Shown here piece by piece: positions 48,830-60,175 of a stretch of DNA of 64,000 nucleotides. Source of the DNA: Artemia franciscana (taxonomy: Eukaryota > Arthropoda > Branchiopoda > Anostraca > Artemiidae). Below the pieces are notes generated by a model. It was given only the letters and a program-made list of their open reading frames with translations. It did no database searches and was not told the origin of the DNA. Location: assembly GCF_032884065.1 (NCBI RefSeq), contig NC_088868.1, forward strand, positions 35,738,890 through 35,802,889, read 5' to 3'. How positions within the stretch are numbered: position 1 is the stretch's first letter; every line of letters begins with the position of its first letter. The position numbers were made by a program, and so were the translations under genes.

Positions 48830-49214
48830 TTGACGGCCTGCATACACATAGCGTGTTTCAATTTTATTTTAGCGCCCCCTTAAACATATCCTGAAAATTT
48901 CTCTTAAATAGCCTGAGCCTTAGTAGTAGCGTTAACAGTAGCAGTGGAAGTAGTTACAGTTGTATGCATATAATACCCTTTGGTTGGTTCAACACCCTCT
49001 TCAAAGTGCACTGAAAGTTTCAACTTAATACTCTAAGCTTCTAAGAAATAACTGTTATGCCCTTTTAATAGCCTGAATCGACATAAATAGTTTTGATTTA
49101 TTTCAACATCCTCCTCAATATTCCCTAAAGGCTTCACCGAAATACTTTTTAGCTTCAGAAGATCTACTAGCAGTAGTGTAGTAGTAGTAGTAGTAGTAGT
49201 AGCAGTAGTTGTAA

Positions 49215-49259
<45 letters not shown>

Positions 49260-50640
49260 CAGTACTAATAATAGTAGAAGTAATAATTGTAGCAGTTGTA
49301 GCAGTAGTTGTAGCAGAAATAGCAGCGGTAGTAGTACTAGTTACAGTAGTAATAATAGCAGTATGTACCTAGTGCCATTTGGTTAGTTTAACTTCCCTCT
49401 TAATATGCCGTGAAAGTTTCAACTTAATACCTTAAACCAATGGTTCTCAAACTGCGGTACGCGTACCCCTTGGGGTACTCAAAATTTTTAGGGGGTACGA
49501 AGCCGCCCAACAGACAATAAAACAAACTTTTTAGCTCTAGGACTGGCAATTGTATTTATATTTGAGCTATAGTTTACTTAGTACCGGCAACTGAGAAGGG
49601 ATACCTAAATATTTTGTGGGTAAAAAGGGATACAGTGTCTAAATAAGTTTGAGAACCACTGCCCTAGACCACTGGTGGGATATTGCTGATGCACTCTTCT
49701 GCCATCCTGCATGCACAGAGTGTGTTTTGGTTTAGTTAAACTTTAGTAGTGGTAACAGTAGTAGCAGTAGTAGTGTGCAAATATTTCCGTTTGGTCAGTT
49801 GAACATCCTCCTCATCATGTCTTGGATGTTTCAACTTAATACGCTAAGACGTTCATAAGGTACTGCTGATGTGCCCTTTTGACAACCAGTGCACACCTAG
49901 TGTGTTTTGGTTTAGTTAAAATTTAGTAGTGGTAACAGTAGTAGCAGTAGTAGTATGCAAATATTTCCGTTTGGTCAGTTGAACATCCTCCTCATCAAGT
50001 CTTGGATGTTTCAGCATAATACGCTAAGACGTTCCTATGGTACTGCTGATGTGCCCTTTTGACAACCAGTGCGTAACTAGTGTGTTTCGGTTTAGTTAAA
50101 ATTTAGTAGTGGTAACAGTAGCAACAGTAATTGTATAAAAATGTTTCCGTTTGTTCAGTTGAACATCCTCCTCATCATGTCTTGGATATTTCTACTTGAT
50201 ATGCTAAGACGTTCATAAGGTACTGCTGATGTGCCCTTTTGACAACCGATGTTCACCTAGTGTGTTTTGATTTAGTTCAAGTTTCCTCTCAACATTTCCT
50301 GAAATTTTCACATCAATTACCTCAGCCTTAGTATTAGTTTCAGTGGAAATTGTAGCTGTAGTAGTAGTAGCGGTGGTTGTAGGAGTAGTAGTAGTAATTT
50401 TAGTTGTAGTTGTAGCATGCACACATTACCTTTTGCTCAATTGTTTATCTCCCTTATTATTCCCTGAAAGTTCCAACTTAAAACTCCAATTCACTCCTTA
50501 AGTACGCCCTTTTGACAAACCGCATGCACATAGTATTTTGATTTAGTCTAATAATCTCCCTAATATTCCCTGAAGATTTTACCAGAATGCTTTTGGTCTT
50601 TTTAGACACCGAAAATGAAACATAACTCCCTTTCTCGATA
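48830..50640 (+). repeat. GTA-rich tandem array, 180-bp unit
   Basis: The clearest units start at 'gtgtgtttt-ggtttagttaaa' near 49,720, 49,900, 50,080 and 50,260, exactly 180 apart. Each holds 'agtagtggtaacagtagtag', then 'tttccgtttggtcagttgaa', 'catcctcctcatca' and 'gtgcccttttgacaacc'. More diverged units extend from 48,830 to 50,640. At 49,170-49,370 a GTA microsatellite has expanded. A hAT-like element splits the array at 49,438. Confidence 0.85.
49438..49661. mobile_element. hAT-like miniature transposon
   Basis: A 224-bp non-coding element with inverted ends CAATGGTTCTCAAACT and AGTTTGAGAACCACTG. A CA(G/A)TGGTTCTCAAAC-type terminus is common in non-autonomous hAT elements of animals. 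The flanking 8-mers ccttaaac (49,430-49,437) and ccctagac (49,662-49,669) agree at six of eight positions, as expected of an aged 8-bp target duplication. Just inside the ends lie paired 'gcggtacgcgtaccccttgg' and 'gggggtac' words. Confidence 0.8.
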
Positions 50641-50644
50641 ACAA

Positions 50645-51010
50645 ATTATATACGTGAACAATGGTCGAAATGCATAATTCACAGCCCTTGCCTCAAAGGC
50701 TGTGGGTGGTGGGGATGCCATTCCCAGAGGAACAATTATAGGATTTTTTAACTATGCTGAACAAGTTAGCTATCTCAAAATTTTGATTGGTTTTCTTTGG
50801 GGGAGAAAAGGTGAGAGAGGGGAGATTTGCCTTCTGATAGCTTTTGACTCTTAAAGAGGGCACTAGAACTTTTATATTTCCAATTGCTTAAGCCTCTTCT
50901 GAAGTTTTTATGACAACCCGATCAATATAGTGCCTTGGTGAGAAAAAATTGTACATTGTGCCCCCTTCCCTCTTTACTTAGGCAGCACTATTGTGTTACC
51001 TATGATGATA
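50645..51010 (+). repeat. Family A-related module, forward
   Basis: Matches 9,320-9,745 in order: 'atgccattcccagaggaaca', 'aactatgctgaacaagttag', 'ggttttctttgggggag', 'gagggcactagaactttt' and 'aggcagcactattgtg'. Confidence 0.65.
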
Positions 51011-51339
51011 GGTCTTTATTTAAACCAGTGTTATTTTGTTATGTTCAAGGTGTGTTTCAGCTCTTCAGTCAAAGAATTACTAAATATTTGTTAAGGGTGA
51101 CTCTATTCGATGCCTCTAATCCTACCTTCTAGTTTGCCTCTAGTCTTACCTGAATGCCTCCACTGAAAATGGAATTTATTTGCCAACCCATTCCTCAGAA
51201 GTAAAAAAAACACATAGAAAGGCTGGTTGATCACGTAATTTTGATCATTCTTTCTTTGTAAATCATGTGAAAAATGATGCCCGCTGAAATTACATTATTG
51301 GTTTGTGATATATGACATGAATCATTTGTAAAAGCCGAA

Positions 51340-52260
51340 GACCGGAGCTGTTTACGATCTTGCCCAAGCGAAGCGAGGGGCTGCATATAATATGCAGGCT
51401 AGGCCGTACCTGGGCGGTACCGGTTTTGAAGCCCCCGCATCCCCAGAAAAATTGTACGACACGTAAACAAGTAAAGAAATGCATATAAACACATTTTTGA
51501 CTCTTTTTGTAAAGTTTTTTTTTATAATTTTCAAGAAGAAAAACGTATGGAATTTATTGTGTTGTGAGAGCAATACTTTGGTTTTGTCCCGTTTTTTTTT
51601 TTCTTTTTTTTTTCTATGTCGCCAATGTTGGCTTATTCCTGGAAACTGGTAAGGGTCTAAGCCTGTGCGGTTTTTACGGAAAGTATGGACCTCAGGCCGG
51701 ATTGATGAATAGCCTATGGCATTACATTTTGGAAAGCCCCGCAGAACTCTTGCCTGGTGCCAAAAAGGATGGTTTTCGCTTGTCCAGGAGCCAGGGCCTA
51801 TGGTGTGCGAAGCGAAGTGGAGTTATGTAGCCTATGTCAGAGAGGAGTATCTGAAGTTGTGCAGCCGAGCTTTCGTTTCATCAAACCGTATTTATGCTTT
51901 CGAATGGAAAGCTCCGTTCTAGCAGGCAAGCAGGCAGGCACCACTTTCAAATTGAAGATGGACTAAAATCTATAAGTATTAAATGTATGCGGCAGTTACC
52001 CGGCCCCATAGCCAATATATCTTCTTTGAGTGATAAATAGAAAAATTTACAGAAGCAAAAAAGCGGCATTTTCTCACGGGTCCGAAAGTGCTGCCATGAT
52101 TTTGTCTGGGTTTATCATTTGTTTTTTCGGACTTGGGATTGAGGTAGAGAAATGTTATCAGATGTACCTCTTAAACTTTAAAAGTTCTGTCATTGCTACG
52201 GAAATTGGAGCTTATCCTTTGCTCCTTTTTAAGTGGTGAGGTTAGAAAGTTGGCCTACGG
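51340..52260. other. GC-richer block of unknown nature
   Basis: Relative to its surroundings this block has more G and C, with several overlapping plus-strand frames at 51,564-51,966 and minus frames at 51,290-51,573. The frames are short, in three phases, and share no recognisable motif, so a single gene is not supported. It may be an old repeat or pseudogene. Confidence 0.3.
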
Positions 52261-52459
52261 CAAAAAAAAAATCAACTTTTGAACTAAGACAGATATTTTT
52301 TTTTCGACGGCAATCGATAGCTCTTGATAAGCTGATCTAAGCATATGTCATCCATTTTTTGGTAGAAAAATTCATTCATGAGATATACTAGTTTGAAAGT
52401 TTCAAGGGGTTGACAACTTCAGCAGTAGGGTACACACCGAAACCAAAAATAAGCCGATA

Positions 52460-52725
52460 CCAATTGTGAGACATGTAGGGGACTTGCAAGGAAAGATCGG
52501 CTGTTAGCTCATACTCATCCTCGGCAGTGAGGGTTTGCAAATTTTGCTATTTGGTGTACCTATTATTCGTCTCCAGTGTATTTGATGGTAAGACCGAGGT
52601 GGTTCCAGTGGTAAGACATGTAGGAGACTTGTAAGTAATAATCGTCTGTTAGGCTACAATCATCTTTAGTGAAGAGGGGTTTGTAACTTTTGCTAGTTGG
52701 TGTTGCCTACCCATTCTCACTGTAA
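52460..52725 (+). repeat. Tandem duplication, unit about 148 bp
   Basis: 52,465-52,575 and 52,613-52,722 share 'gt-agacatgtagg-gacttg', 'atcg-ctgttag', 'atcatc' and 'gtttg-aa-ttttgctatttgg'. Divergence is substantial. Confidence 0.65.
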
Positions 52726-53441
52726 CCTAGAATTAAGTGTTTACAAGCGATAACGTAAAACAACGTGGCAGTTTCGTAATAATTAATAGAGTGTCATCTA
52801 AGGTATTTTGATCCTGAAAAGTTACGGATAGCTTTACAATACCAATTAGATTATATAAGATATTTTTAAAAGTCTTGATCCGTCACGATGTCTACAATTG
52901 AAAAGGATAAAGTTCAACTGGCTGCAAAGTCAATTTAGTCCCTTCTTTCGATATTCTTCTGGTATTGTTGTTTTTTCAACACTGAGGAATAGCCTTTGAT
53001 CATGTGATTACTGGTCGTGTTCTTCTTTGAACATAACGTTTTAAAAGCTTCGATAGGCTGACAACTTCATTTTTTAACCGATAGGAAAGAAACAAAACCA
53101 AAGCGTTGCTCTCGCTACACTTTATTCGGTGAAGCCGGACAAAAGTTGCCGGCAACGTAGGTCTAGTTGATATTCTATTTAAAATTTGAAAAAAAAGACA
53201 CAATACAAAACGAATGCAACAATGTATTCTTTCTTACATGGTTTTTAAGAAAACAAGAGAATTTAAGAAATCTATGGTTTAAGAAAATTGTCGGAAATAT
53301 CTCCTTTCCAAACGAATCTTGGGTATGGTGTTTCCATTACTGCAATGTGTTGGGTGTGGAAGTTCTAAAAGAAGAACTTACTGATTGAATTTCACAGGGC
53401 AATTCTAGTCTTTTCTTCCCACCAAATTGAATAAATAAGAG

Positions 53442-53447
53442 TTTATT
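53442..53447 (-). terminator. Gene 3 polyadenylation signal
   Basis: AATAAA on the minus strand, 43 bases after the stop ('gttgtcaataaactctt'). Confidence 0.7.
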
Positions 53448-53490
53448 GACAACATTTACAAAACAGAATCAAAAGGCGACAAATTGATTT

Positions 53491-53587
53491 TTACTTTTCT
53501 CCAGGATTCATCAGTTCGATCTCTTTGGGAAGGCCATCTTCTCCTAAAGAAGACAAGTAAAAGATAAGTGTTCCATCTTGCTTTGCA
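53491..53587 (-). CDS. Gene 3, last exon
   Basis: After the pyrimidine-rich acceptor 'cttttttttctag', the first base completes Tyr and 31 residues follow before TAA. The frame match with the phase-2 donor and the close downstream AATAAA support it. Confidence 0.78.
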
Positions 53588-56500
53588 CTAGAAAAAAAAG
53601 AAAAATATACCGAACTTCTGGAATGCTACTTAAACATCACACGGTTTTAAAGAAGTACCAAGGATAATGAAGATGAGATCTGATTCTTTGTAGTGGACAG
53701 TAGTGGTTAAGTGAAAAGTTACAAAACTACATACGTCTGGCAAATTAGAAAAACTCAGGAATTTAATTTCTGACGAAAAATACCTCCACGTGCAGTTACG
53801 CTGTATTTGGTAGCAGTGGTTGCCAAACTTAAAAAGAAGAATTTTGGAGGGGGATTAAGCAAAAGCCAAGCTAAAACCTTTTGGCACTAAGAAGCTTAAG
53901 AAAATATAGCTTCCTTTCAACCTCTGGTTGTCTTTAAGGATCAACAAATTACTAATGTGGGAATTCTTGTGGACTAAAAGCGTTTTTAAATTTAACTAAT
54001 TAGTTTAGCTTATTTGTTTCCAATTCAACTTGGCAAAACTGCAAAAGTATGAATCTGTCTTAAAGCTTGGTTATTCTGAATAAATTATTCAGACTTTATA
54101 ACTTTATGACTTTATTAAGACCTTAAAACTTTAAAACCTTAAGAACCCGCAATCTTTAGGTAGGAGTAGAGCTAAGATAGGTCCAAATGATAATAATTTT
54201 TTTTTATGTTCTTAGTACATTAAGGAAACTGTGTGGTGAACGATTTTTTCATGGATCATAATCAGAAAACTGTAATCATAATTCTGAAGAAATAAAAAAT
54301 AACTTATAGGAGCCTTTGAAATTTTTAAGACTTTTTTTTAAAGTGTAGCTAGTTATTTATTCAAACGGTATGCACATAGTATATACACTACAGTGAAAAA
54401 GCAAAATCAAATAAGAACAAAAGGGTCCATTTAGGCCAGCAATTGACTCCTGGTAAAGGGGGACAAAACAGGAGCAAAACTTTTATATAAAATGGAGAGG
54501 CAGTTGATCCCTTCAGACCTTATCATAAAATATATATCATAAAATATCATGAAATATATAATATATCATAAAATATATATCATAAAATATATATCATAAA
54601 AATTATCATAAAATATATAAATATATAGCTAAAATTTTTTACGAGAAAAGTTTTAGTTATTCAGTAAAGAGAAAGTATGGGCAACTTGAATTGGGCCAAA
54701 ACTCATGAGTTGTTGGGGGAGGGAGTTAAAATATTTCTTGTGTGGGGGGAAAGTTTCGGTTAAAATATTTTTCAGCCAATACATACCAAATATATCATAT
54801 ATTCGTATAAAATGGTAATACTTACTACACCGGAATGTGCATAAATCCCACAGGCAAGACACCTCCTACCATTCCCGGATTTTCAAATCTAGGATCACTT
54901 ATCATAGATGGGCCCATAAAAGGATATTCAGGGTAGGATAAATCTACTTGGTCTATATAAGTCTGGGGATAGGCACCGTAGTTTGGAGTGTTGAACATAT
55001 GAAGTGGAGATAAAGCGGCGGCCATGGCGCTATCAATGCTTTGCTGGAGTTGGGGACCAGTGCTAAAATCCTGTCCATTAAGGGACAAATTATTATTTTT
55101 GACGCTTTGACGAACCCCAGTGACACGTTGTACCTCGGTGCCTGATGCCCCGGATGGTCTTGAAGACACCATGAAAACATCATCACGGTCTTCTCTGTCA
55201 ATCGGGACTGCAAAAATGGTCGCGCAAATGGCTACAAATACCTATAAAGGAAACTTCCTTTTAATGACACACAAAATCACCAAGGTTAGTAGCCTAAATT
55301 GTAGTATAGCTAAAATTGATTTTTCAGGGTTTCTTTTTCTTCCATTTGTCCCATGGTTGCCCGAAGTCAGACAATATGGAAAGGTTGCGTAAAGGAGGTG
55401 GCAGGAGAACGAGCTTTTTGCTCACTGACTCCTTAGAAATTACTCGAACATATTTTTGGGGATAAAATTCTAGTTTAGTGACTTTTGGCTATCTCGGAAA
55501 GGTGTATCTCAGAAAGGGAGTATATCCCGGGAAAATATTTTAAAGTACCCACTCCTTCTCCCTCTAGAGGGCCCTGAAATTCGCCTACATGACAGGTCTA
55601 TTACCCATTGAAATTTTGACAAAACAACATTTTACCTTAATTTTCAGTTACCAGTTGCTTTTTCTCTGCCTTTAGCTCTTAAAATGCAATTCCTGTTATT
55701 TAAGTAGAATTCTGAGCCATATCAATGTTTTTTTTTCAGAATTTAGGAAATGTATTTGCATATCTTTAAAACCTTATAAATTGGGATTGAGCAAAGTTGT
55801 GAAGCTGAAAACAATTCTGTTGTATTTCATTCAAACAGAAGATTTATCTTGCAAGGTTTCACTCTTATAACACACATATTTTTAAAGGTCATCAAAGGTC
55901 AGGGCCCTCTAGAGGAGGAGGGAGTGTTTTTGGGGGCTACTAGCGGCTCAGTAACACGGCATGGACTATGCCTGTATGTATACGCTTACATGGAAATCAA
56001 TCACTGGAATTATATACTGGGAAGTGAAATCATAATTAATTTAGCGTAATAATTTGGGTTTTTAATTAAGTTTTTAACATAGTATGAGTTTTTTTAAATA
56101 GATAAATTTTGTGTCAAATGTCTGCTTTTATTTTTATTTTTGTGAAGGGCTAGTGACTTAGAACTACGGTTATATATAATCGGGACTCTGGAAACACACC
56201 CCACAGATAAAAGTTGGGACACCAGATCTTGAATTCCAAATCTCGTGCCTTGAAGGCCAAAAAGTTGAACCACGGAGTCCTCAGACAAAACAAGAAAAAA
56301 TAACGAGAAAATTTGTAAAGAGAGTGAATAACATAGTGAACGCAAACTAAGTAGATATTTCGGCCATATATGCAATAGTAGTCATCAGTAGTATAATAAA
56401 CTAAATAAAACAAATAAAAAGAAAATAAATGATTTCGAAAAATTTCATTAATAAAATAAGTTTTCAAAGTAAAATCATAGAATCAAATTGAAAGAGCTTC

Positions 56501-56936
56501 AGTGACATCAACTCATATAGGCTCAGAAAACTAGCATCATAAGTTTCCCATTGCTGTTGTGTATCGGGAAAGCAGTGTGGTCTTCGTCACTATTTATGGA
56601 GTCCTCAACTAGTATGCCTACAATTTCATAGCTATGTGGGGATATGTCTAATTTTAAGAATTATTTTTGATCATTTTATTGTCAGGCTTGGCTTTTTTAT
56701 CTTAAAGAATAATTGAATCACTTCTTAACATTTTTATGGTTTGATAACCGAAAAGAGAATAATATTGAAGCGTTTTAAGCAAAGTATGGCAGCATAATTG
56801 GATTGGAGCTTGTGGCTAAGTTACTAGTTCAGGAATTAACTAATAAGCAGGTTCAGTTTTTTGAAGGTGCTGCATACCCTATTACAGGACAAAGGGCTAA
56901 AAATACTGCACTCACCAAATTTCTAAGGGGTTCCAT
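53491..56936 (-). CDS. Gene 3: small secreted protein, three exons, 177 residues
   Basis: Exons 56,936-56,916, 55,241-54,826 and 53,587-53,491 join in frame with GT-AG introns of 1,674 and 1,238 bp. The start MEPLRNL leads into VFVAICATIFAVP, giving a signal peptide with a charged n-region and likely cleavage near AVP-ID. An acidic/basic stretch (DREDRDD) follows, then a Ser/Asn-rich part, then a Pro/Tyr/Met-rich region (NTPNYGAYPQTYIDQ, PEYPFMGPSM). The C-terminus is more ordered-looking: DGTLIFYLSSLGEDGLPKEI. Cys occurs only in the leader. I recognise no family. Intron 1 contains repeat D; gene 3 is otherwise clean of repeats. The stop is followed by AATAAA. A structural or matrix role is possible but only inferred from composition. 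Confidence 0.8.
54517..54630. repeat. Short tandem repeat in gene 3 intron 2
   Basis: About seven copies of 'atcataaaatatat' with slips. Confidence 0.75.
54826..55241 (-). CDS. Gene 3, main exon
   Basis: Follows the acceptor 'ttcctttatag' and runs open for 138 codons plus two bases. The donor TA|GTAAGTATT splits a Tyr codon. Unspliced, the codon reads TAG (54,827-54,825) and the protein ends HIPV. The minus frame 54,953-55,213 and plus frame 55,120-55,392 are shadows. Confidence 0.82.
55474..55902 (-). repeat. Dispersed repeat D, copy 2, in gene 3 intron 1
   Basis: Reverse partner of 15,317-15,774. The same landmarks appear in reverse order, from 'tagtgacttttggctatctc' to 'tttttaaaggtcatcaaagg'. 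Its orientation is the same as the transcript of gene 3. Confidence 0.75.
56916..56936 (-). CDS. Gene 3, first coding exon
   Basis: ATGGAACCC opens seven codons ending at TTG|GTGAGT, a strong phase-0 donor. It supplies the charged head of the signal peptide that exon 2 lacks. No clear TATA-initiator pair is seen upstream. Confidence 0.6.
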
Positions 56937-56939
56937 AAT

Positions 56940-58100
56940 TTCCGTGTACTGGTCTTGCTATGTTTGAATAACACTAAATGCTTGTAACTTAACCAAAATT
57001 ACTTTTGAAAGTATAAGTGGTTCGGATGACATACATTTGAGATTTGTAATTAAGTACAGGGTTGAATCACCCTGTCCCACATAAGCGGGTTGGTTTTTGT
57101 TGAAAGTGAATTGGGTATATTTTCTTGATTTCATCTCTTAGGATAAAACTTTCTAAAACTCAGAATGAATAGGCTGTAATTGGTAGTTATAACTTACAAA
57201 GACAACAGGAAGGACTAACGAAATGTATTTCGTAAGTAAATTTGTATTTTACTCTTGATCTTTTTTAATTTAAGTGTTCAGTCAGTTTTACTATCGGGTC
57301 GACCAAATAGTAACCCATATCCTCATTCTCTTTCTGTTCTCAATATTTGTTTACCTTTTGATCAAAATTATATATTTTAGGCTCTTAGATCTTACCTGGC
57401 TCACGACCAGATTGGGCCACGAGCAGGATTATCCTTTAAAGTAATAAGGACACTGAAAAAAAAAAAAATGCCTTTAACACTGACATTAGCGCTATTCATA
57501 CCCAAAAACTTTTTCTAAATTTTTCATCTAGTCGTTCAAAATTATAAAGTTTCGAGGGCAGAATTGATTTTTTGCCAGTGTTTCCACATTGCTTGCAAAG
57601 TGTTTGCAAGTAAAAAATTTTTGTGGGATTTGGCCATGCTTTTAGTCCGTAAATAATATTCAAATATTAACAATTGGCTGATTCCCAAAGGTAACTAAAC
57701 CTTCAAAGGAAAGCTACTCATTTTTAGTCTGTTTGGTACGATATCTTTTTTTCTTCTTTTTAGCCGATTTTTTACTGACTTTTTTTTATTCAGCAGCCAT
57801 TACCCCCCAAAAAACTACATAACTGTATATGGAAGTGTTATTAGTTGAAAATTCCCGATTTGTTTTTAATTTTTGAAGGAATATATGGATGCACAAGTTT
57901 GCAATTAATCACTTCAAGCGGTCGGATTTTATCTTCATGGTCCGTAGCACTATCCGTGCCACTAGAGACTATTGGTAATAGCAAGTTGACTAAACTCTAA
58001 ATGGCAAGCAATTTACAGGCGTGATGGTTAAAGTTAGTCAGCTGGGTATATAACATTTTTTTGACATCGTAGGAGGCAACACAACAGTAATTAAAAAAAA
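56940..58100. other. Upstream of gene 3; no gene recognised
   Basis: AT-rich. It probably holds the gene 3 promoter, but I see no TATA box at the right distance from an initiator. A 57,415-57,440 CG-bearing word and a poly-A run at 57,456 are the only landmarks. Confidence 0.35.
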
Positions 58101-58119
58101 AATTCCCTACGTTCCGGAT

Positions 58120-58250
58120 TCCTGGAGTCCTGTGGCAGAGCAATAGATTTATCCTTGTCTGGACATACATGGCCCAGGGTTCAAACCCAGCTACGAAAAT
58201 GTTGATGTGAGGACCTTTGTAGTCTAGAGGCATCATTAATCAATGAATAA
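58120..58250 (+). mobile_element. tRNA-derived SINE fragment
   Basis: An A-box-like 'tggcagagcaatagatt' and B-box-like 'gggttcaaaccc' lie at tRNA-like spacing. The 3' part 'catcattaatcaatgaata' matches the style of the 775-890 copy. Confidence 0.55.
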
Positions 58251-58329
58251 ATAATTGACTAACTGGATTTTAAGAGAGTGGAAAATTCAGAAAAAAACTT
58301 CTTTTGGTTGCATCAGGAATATAAAACAA

Positions 58330-59145
58330 ATAATTTTAAAATGTATTTATGTATAATATAGTATATAAATTATAATATATAATATAATATATAAATTATA
58401 TTCATACATAAATATATTTATATGAAATATAAAAAGAATATGAATAAATAAATTTCGGTTTCATATAAAAACAAATAAGTTTCGTATAAAATTTCGAGTT
58501 TAGATACGTTTCGGCAAAGGAGCAACGGTGATGTAACAGTTTTGAAAAATTTGAAGAAAATTAGAAGAAATAATTTTTGGAAAATTTTGAAAAAAAAACA
58601 AAACAAAAAGAACCAAAAACTTCACGTTTTTGAATTAATACATGTTTGGTTTTGGCTCTCCTTACATAAATTATTGAAATGAAATTTGTATATTTATTCT
58701 TTTTTTGGCTAAATGACTTTCTCTTAGTTTTGATCAGACGATTTTGAGAAATAAGGGGTGGGGAAGGAGGCCTAGTTGCCCTCCAATTTTTCGGTTACTT
58801 AAAAAGGCAACTAGAACTTTTAATTTTTAACGAACGTTTTTATTAGTAAAAATAGACGTAACTTAAGAATTAACTTACGTAACAAACTTTTATATTCTTA
58901 TATTTTTAATTATATATATAATATAATATATACATTATATTCATACATAAATATATTTATATAAAATATAAAAAAATATGAATAAATAAATTTTTGGTTT
59001 CATATAAAAACAAATAAGTTTCATATAAAATTTACGTTTCGGCAAAGGAGCAACAGTGATGTAACAATTTGAAAAATTTGAAGAAAAGTAGAAGAAATCA
59101 TTTTTGGAAATTTTGAAAAAAAAAAAAAAGAACCAAAAACTTCCA
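58330..59145 (+). repeat. Direct duplication split by a family A fragment
   Basis: 58,340-58,620 and 58,905-59,140 are close direct copies, with shared 'cggcaaaggagcaac-gtgat', 'tttgaagaaaa-tagaagaa' and 'agaaccaaaaacttc'. Between them, 58,624-58,900 is an internal piece of family A equal to 37,580-37,855. The frames at 58,418-58,606 and 58,941-59,150 (minus) are the same low-complexity text. Confidence 0.8.
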
Positions 59146-59189
59146 AGCATCTCGAAAAACCATATCGATACAAAGAGCTGAGTCTCAAG

Positions 59190-59410
<221 letters not shown>

Positions 59411-59719
59411 TCGGAAGGGGATTTTGAGTTTTTTCACATAGGAGCCCATATTTCAGAGAATGGAGGGGCATAGTGGTCATCTTAACAAAACTGGTAGATT
59501 AAGTGGAATCATGATAACAACCAAAATAATCAACTTTGGGGAGAATGGGGTTGCGATACCTCCCTCTTACGTAGTATCCTGTCCATACGATCAGCCTCTA
59601 ATTGTACTTTCAAGCTACGCCGTAAAACCTTCCTCACTATCATAACTTAAGACAAAATGTAGCGTCATGTAATTGTGTGGGGCAAATTTTGCCCAACAAA
59701 TAGGCAGTGACAAATAGAC

Positions 59720-59925
59720 TTTGACTTAACAAAGGATATTGCGTAAGTTTACGTAATATGCTGACTTAACACAGGACTTAGATGACTTAACTTGACTTAA
59801 GACTTAACACAGGATGACTTAACACAGGATATTACGTAAGTTTACGTAATATGTTCGCTACGTAAGTTTATATTCAGAAATTACGTAACGTAAGTTACGT
59901 AAGTTTATGTTAAGAAATTTGGAGA
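59720..59925 (+). repeat. Short duplication with TACGTAA palindromes
   Basis: 'gcgtaagtttacgtaatatg' (59,740) recurs as 'tacgtaagtttacgtaatat' (59,834). 'gacttaacacagga' recurs between them. A further run of 'ttacgtaacgtaagttacgt' follows. Confidence 0.7.
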
Positions 59926-60009
59926 AATAATCATCCAACACGGATAAGAAGTCACCTTTTTCTCACAATCCTTCTTTGTTTTATCCCCCTCAGTAGGTCC
60001 ATTCTGAAA

Positions 60010-60175
60010 GTCGTAATAACAAAACAAAAAAGTTCTATTCAACTGAAAGCAAGGAGCAACGCTAAACTTAAAACGAACTGAAATTATTCCGTATATGAAA
60101 TGGGCTGTTCCCTCCTCAACGCCCTGCTCTTTACGCTAAAGTCTGACTCTTTTCTAACAACTCTACTTTTTAACC
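60010..60175 (+). repeat. Family A, single foldback arm
   Basis: 'attcaactgaaagcaaggag' through 'ctctttacgctaaagtctga' and part of the spacer, then it stops. Confidence 0.75.

Noticed and set aside
56620-56650. ATGAAATT beside GTAGGC as a first exon for gene 3
   Set aside because: Wrong phase for the main exon and a poor donor; the exon at 56,936 fits better.
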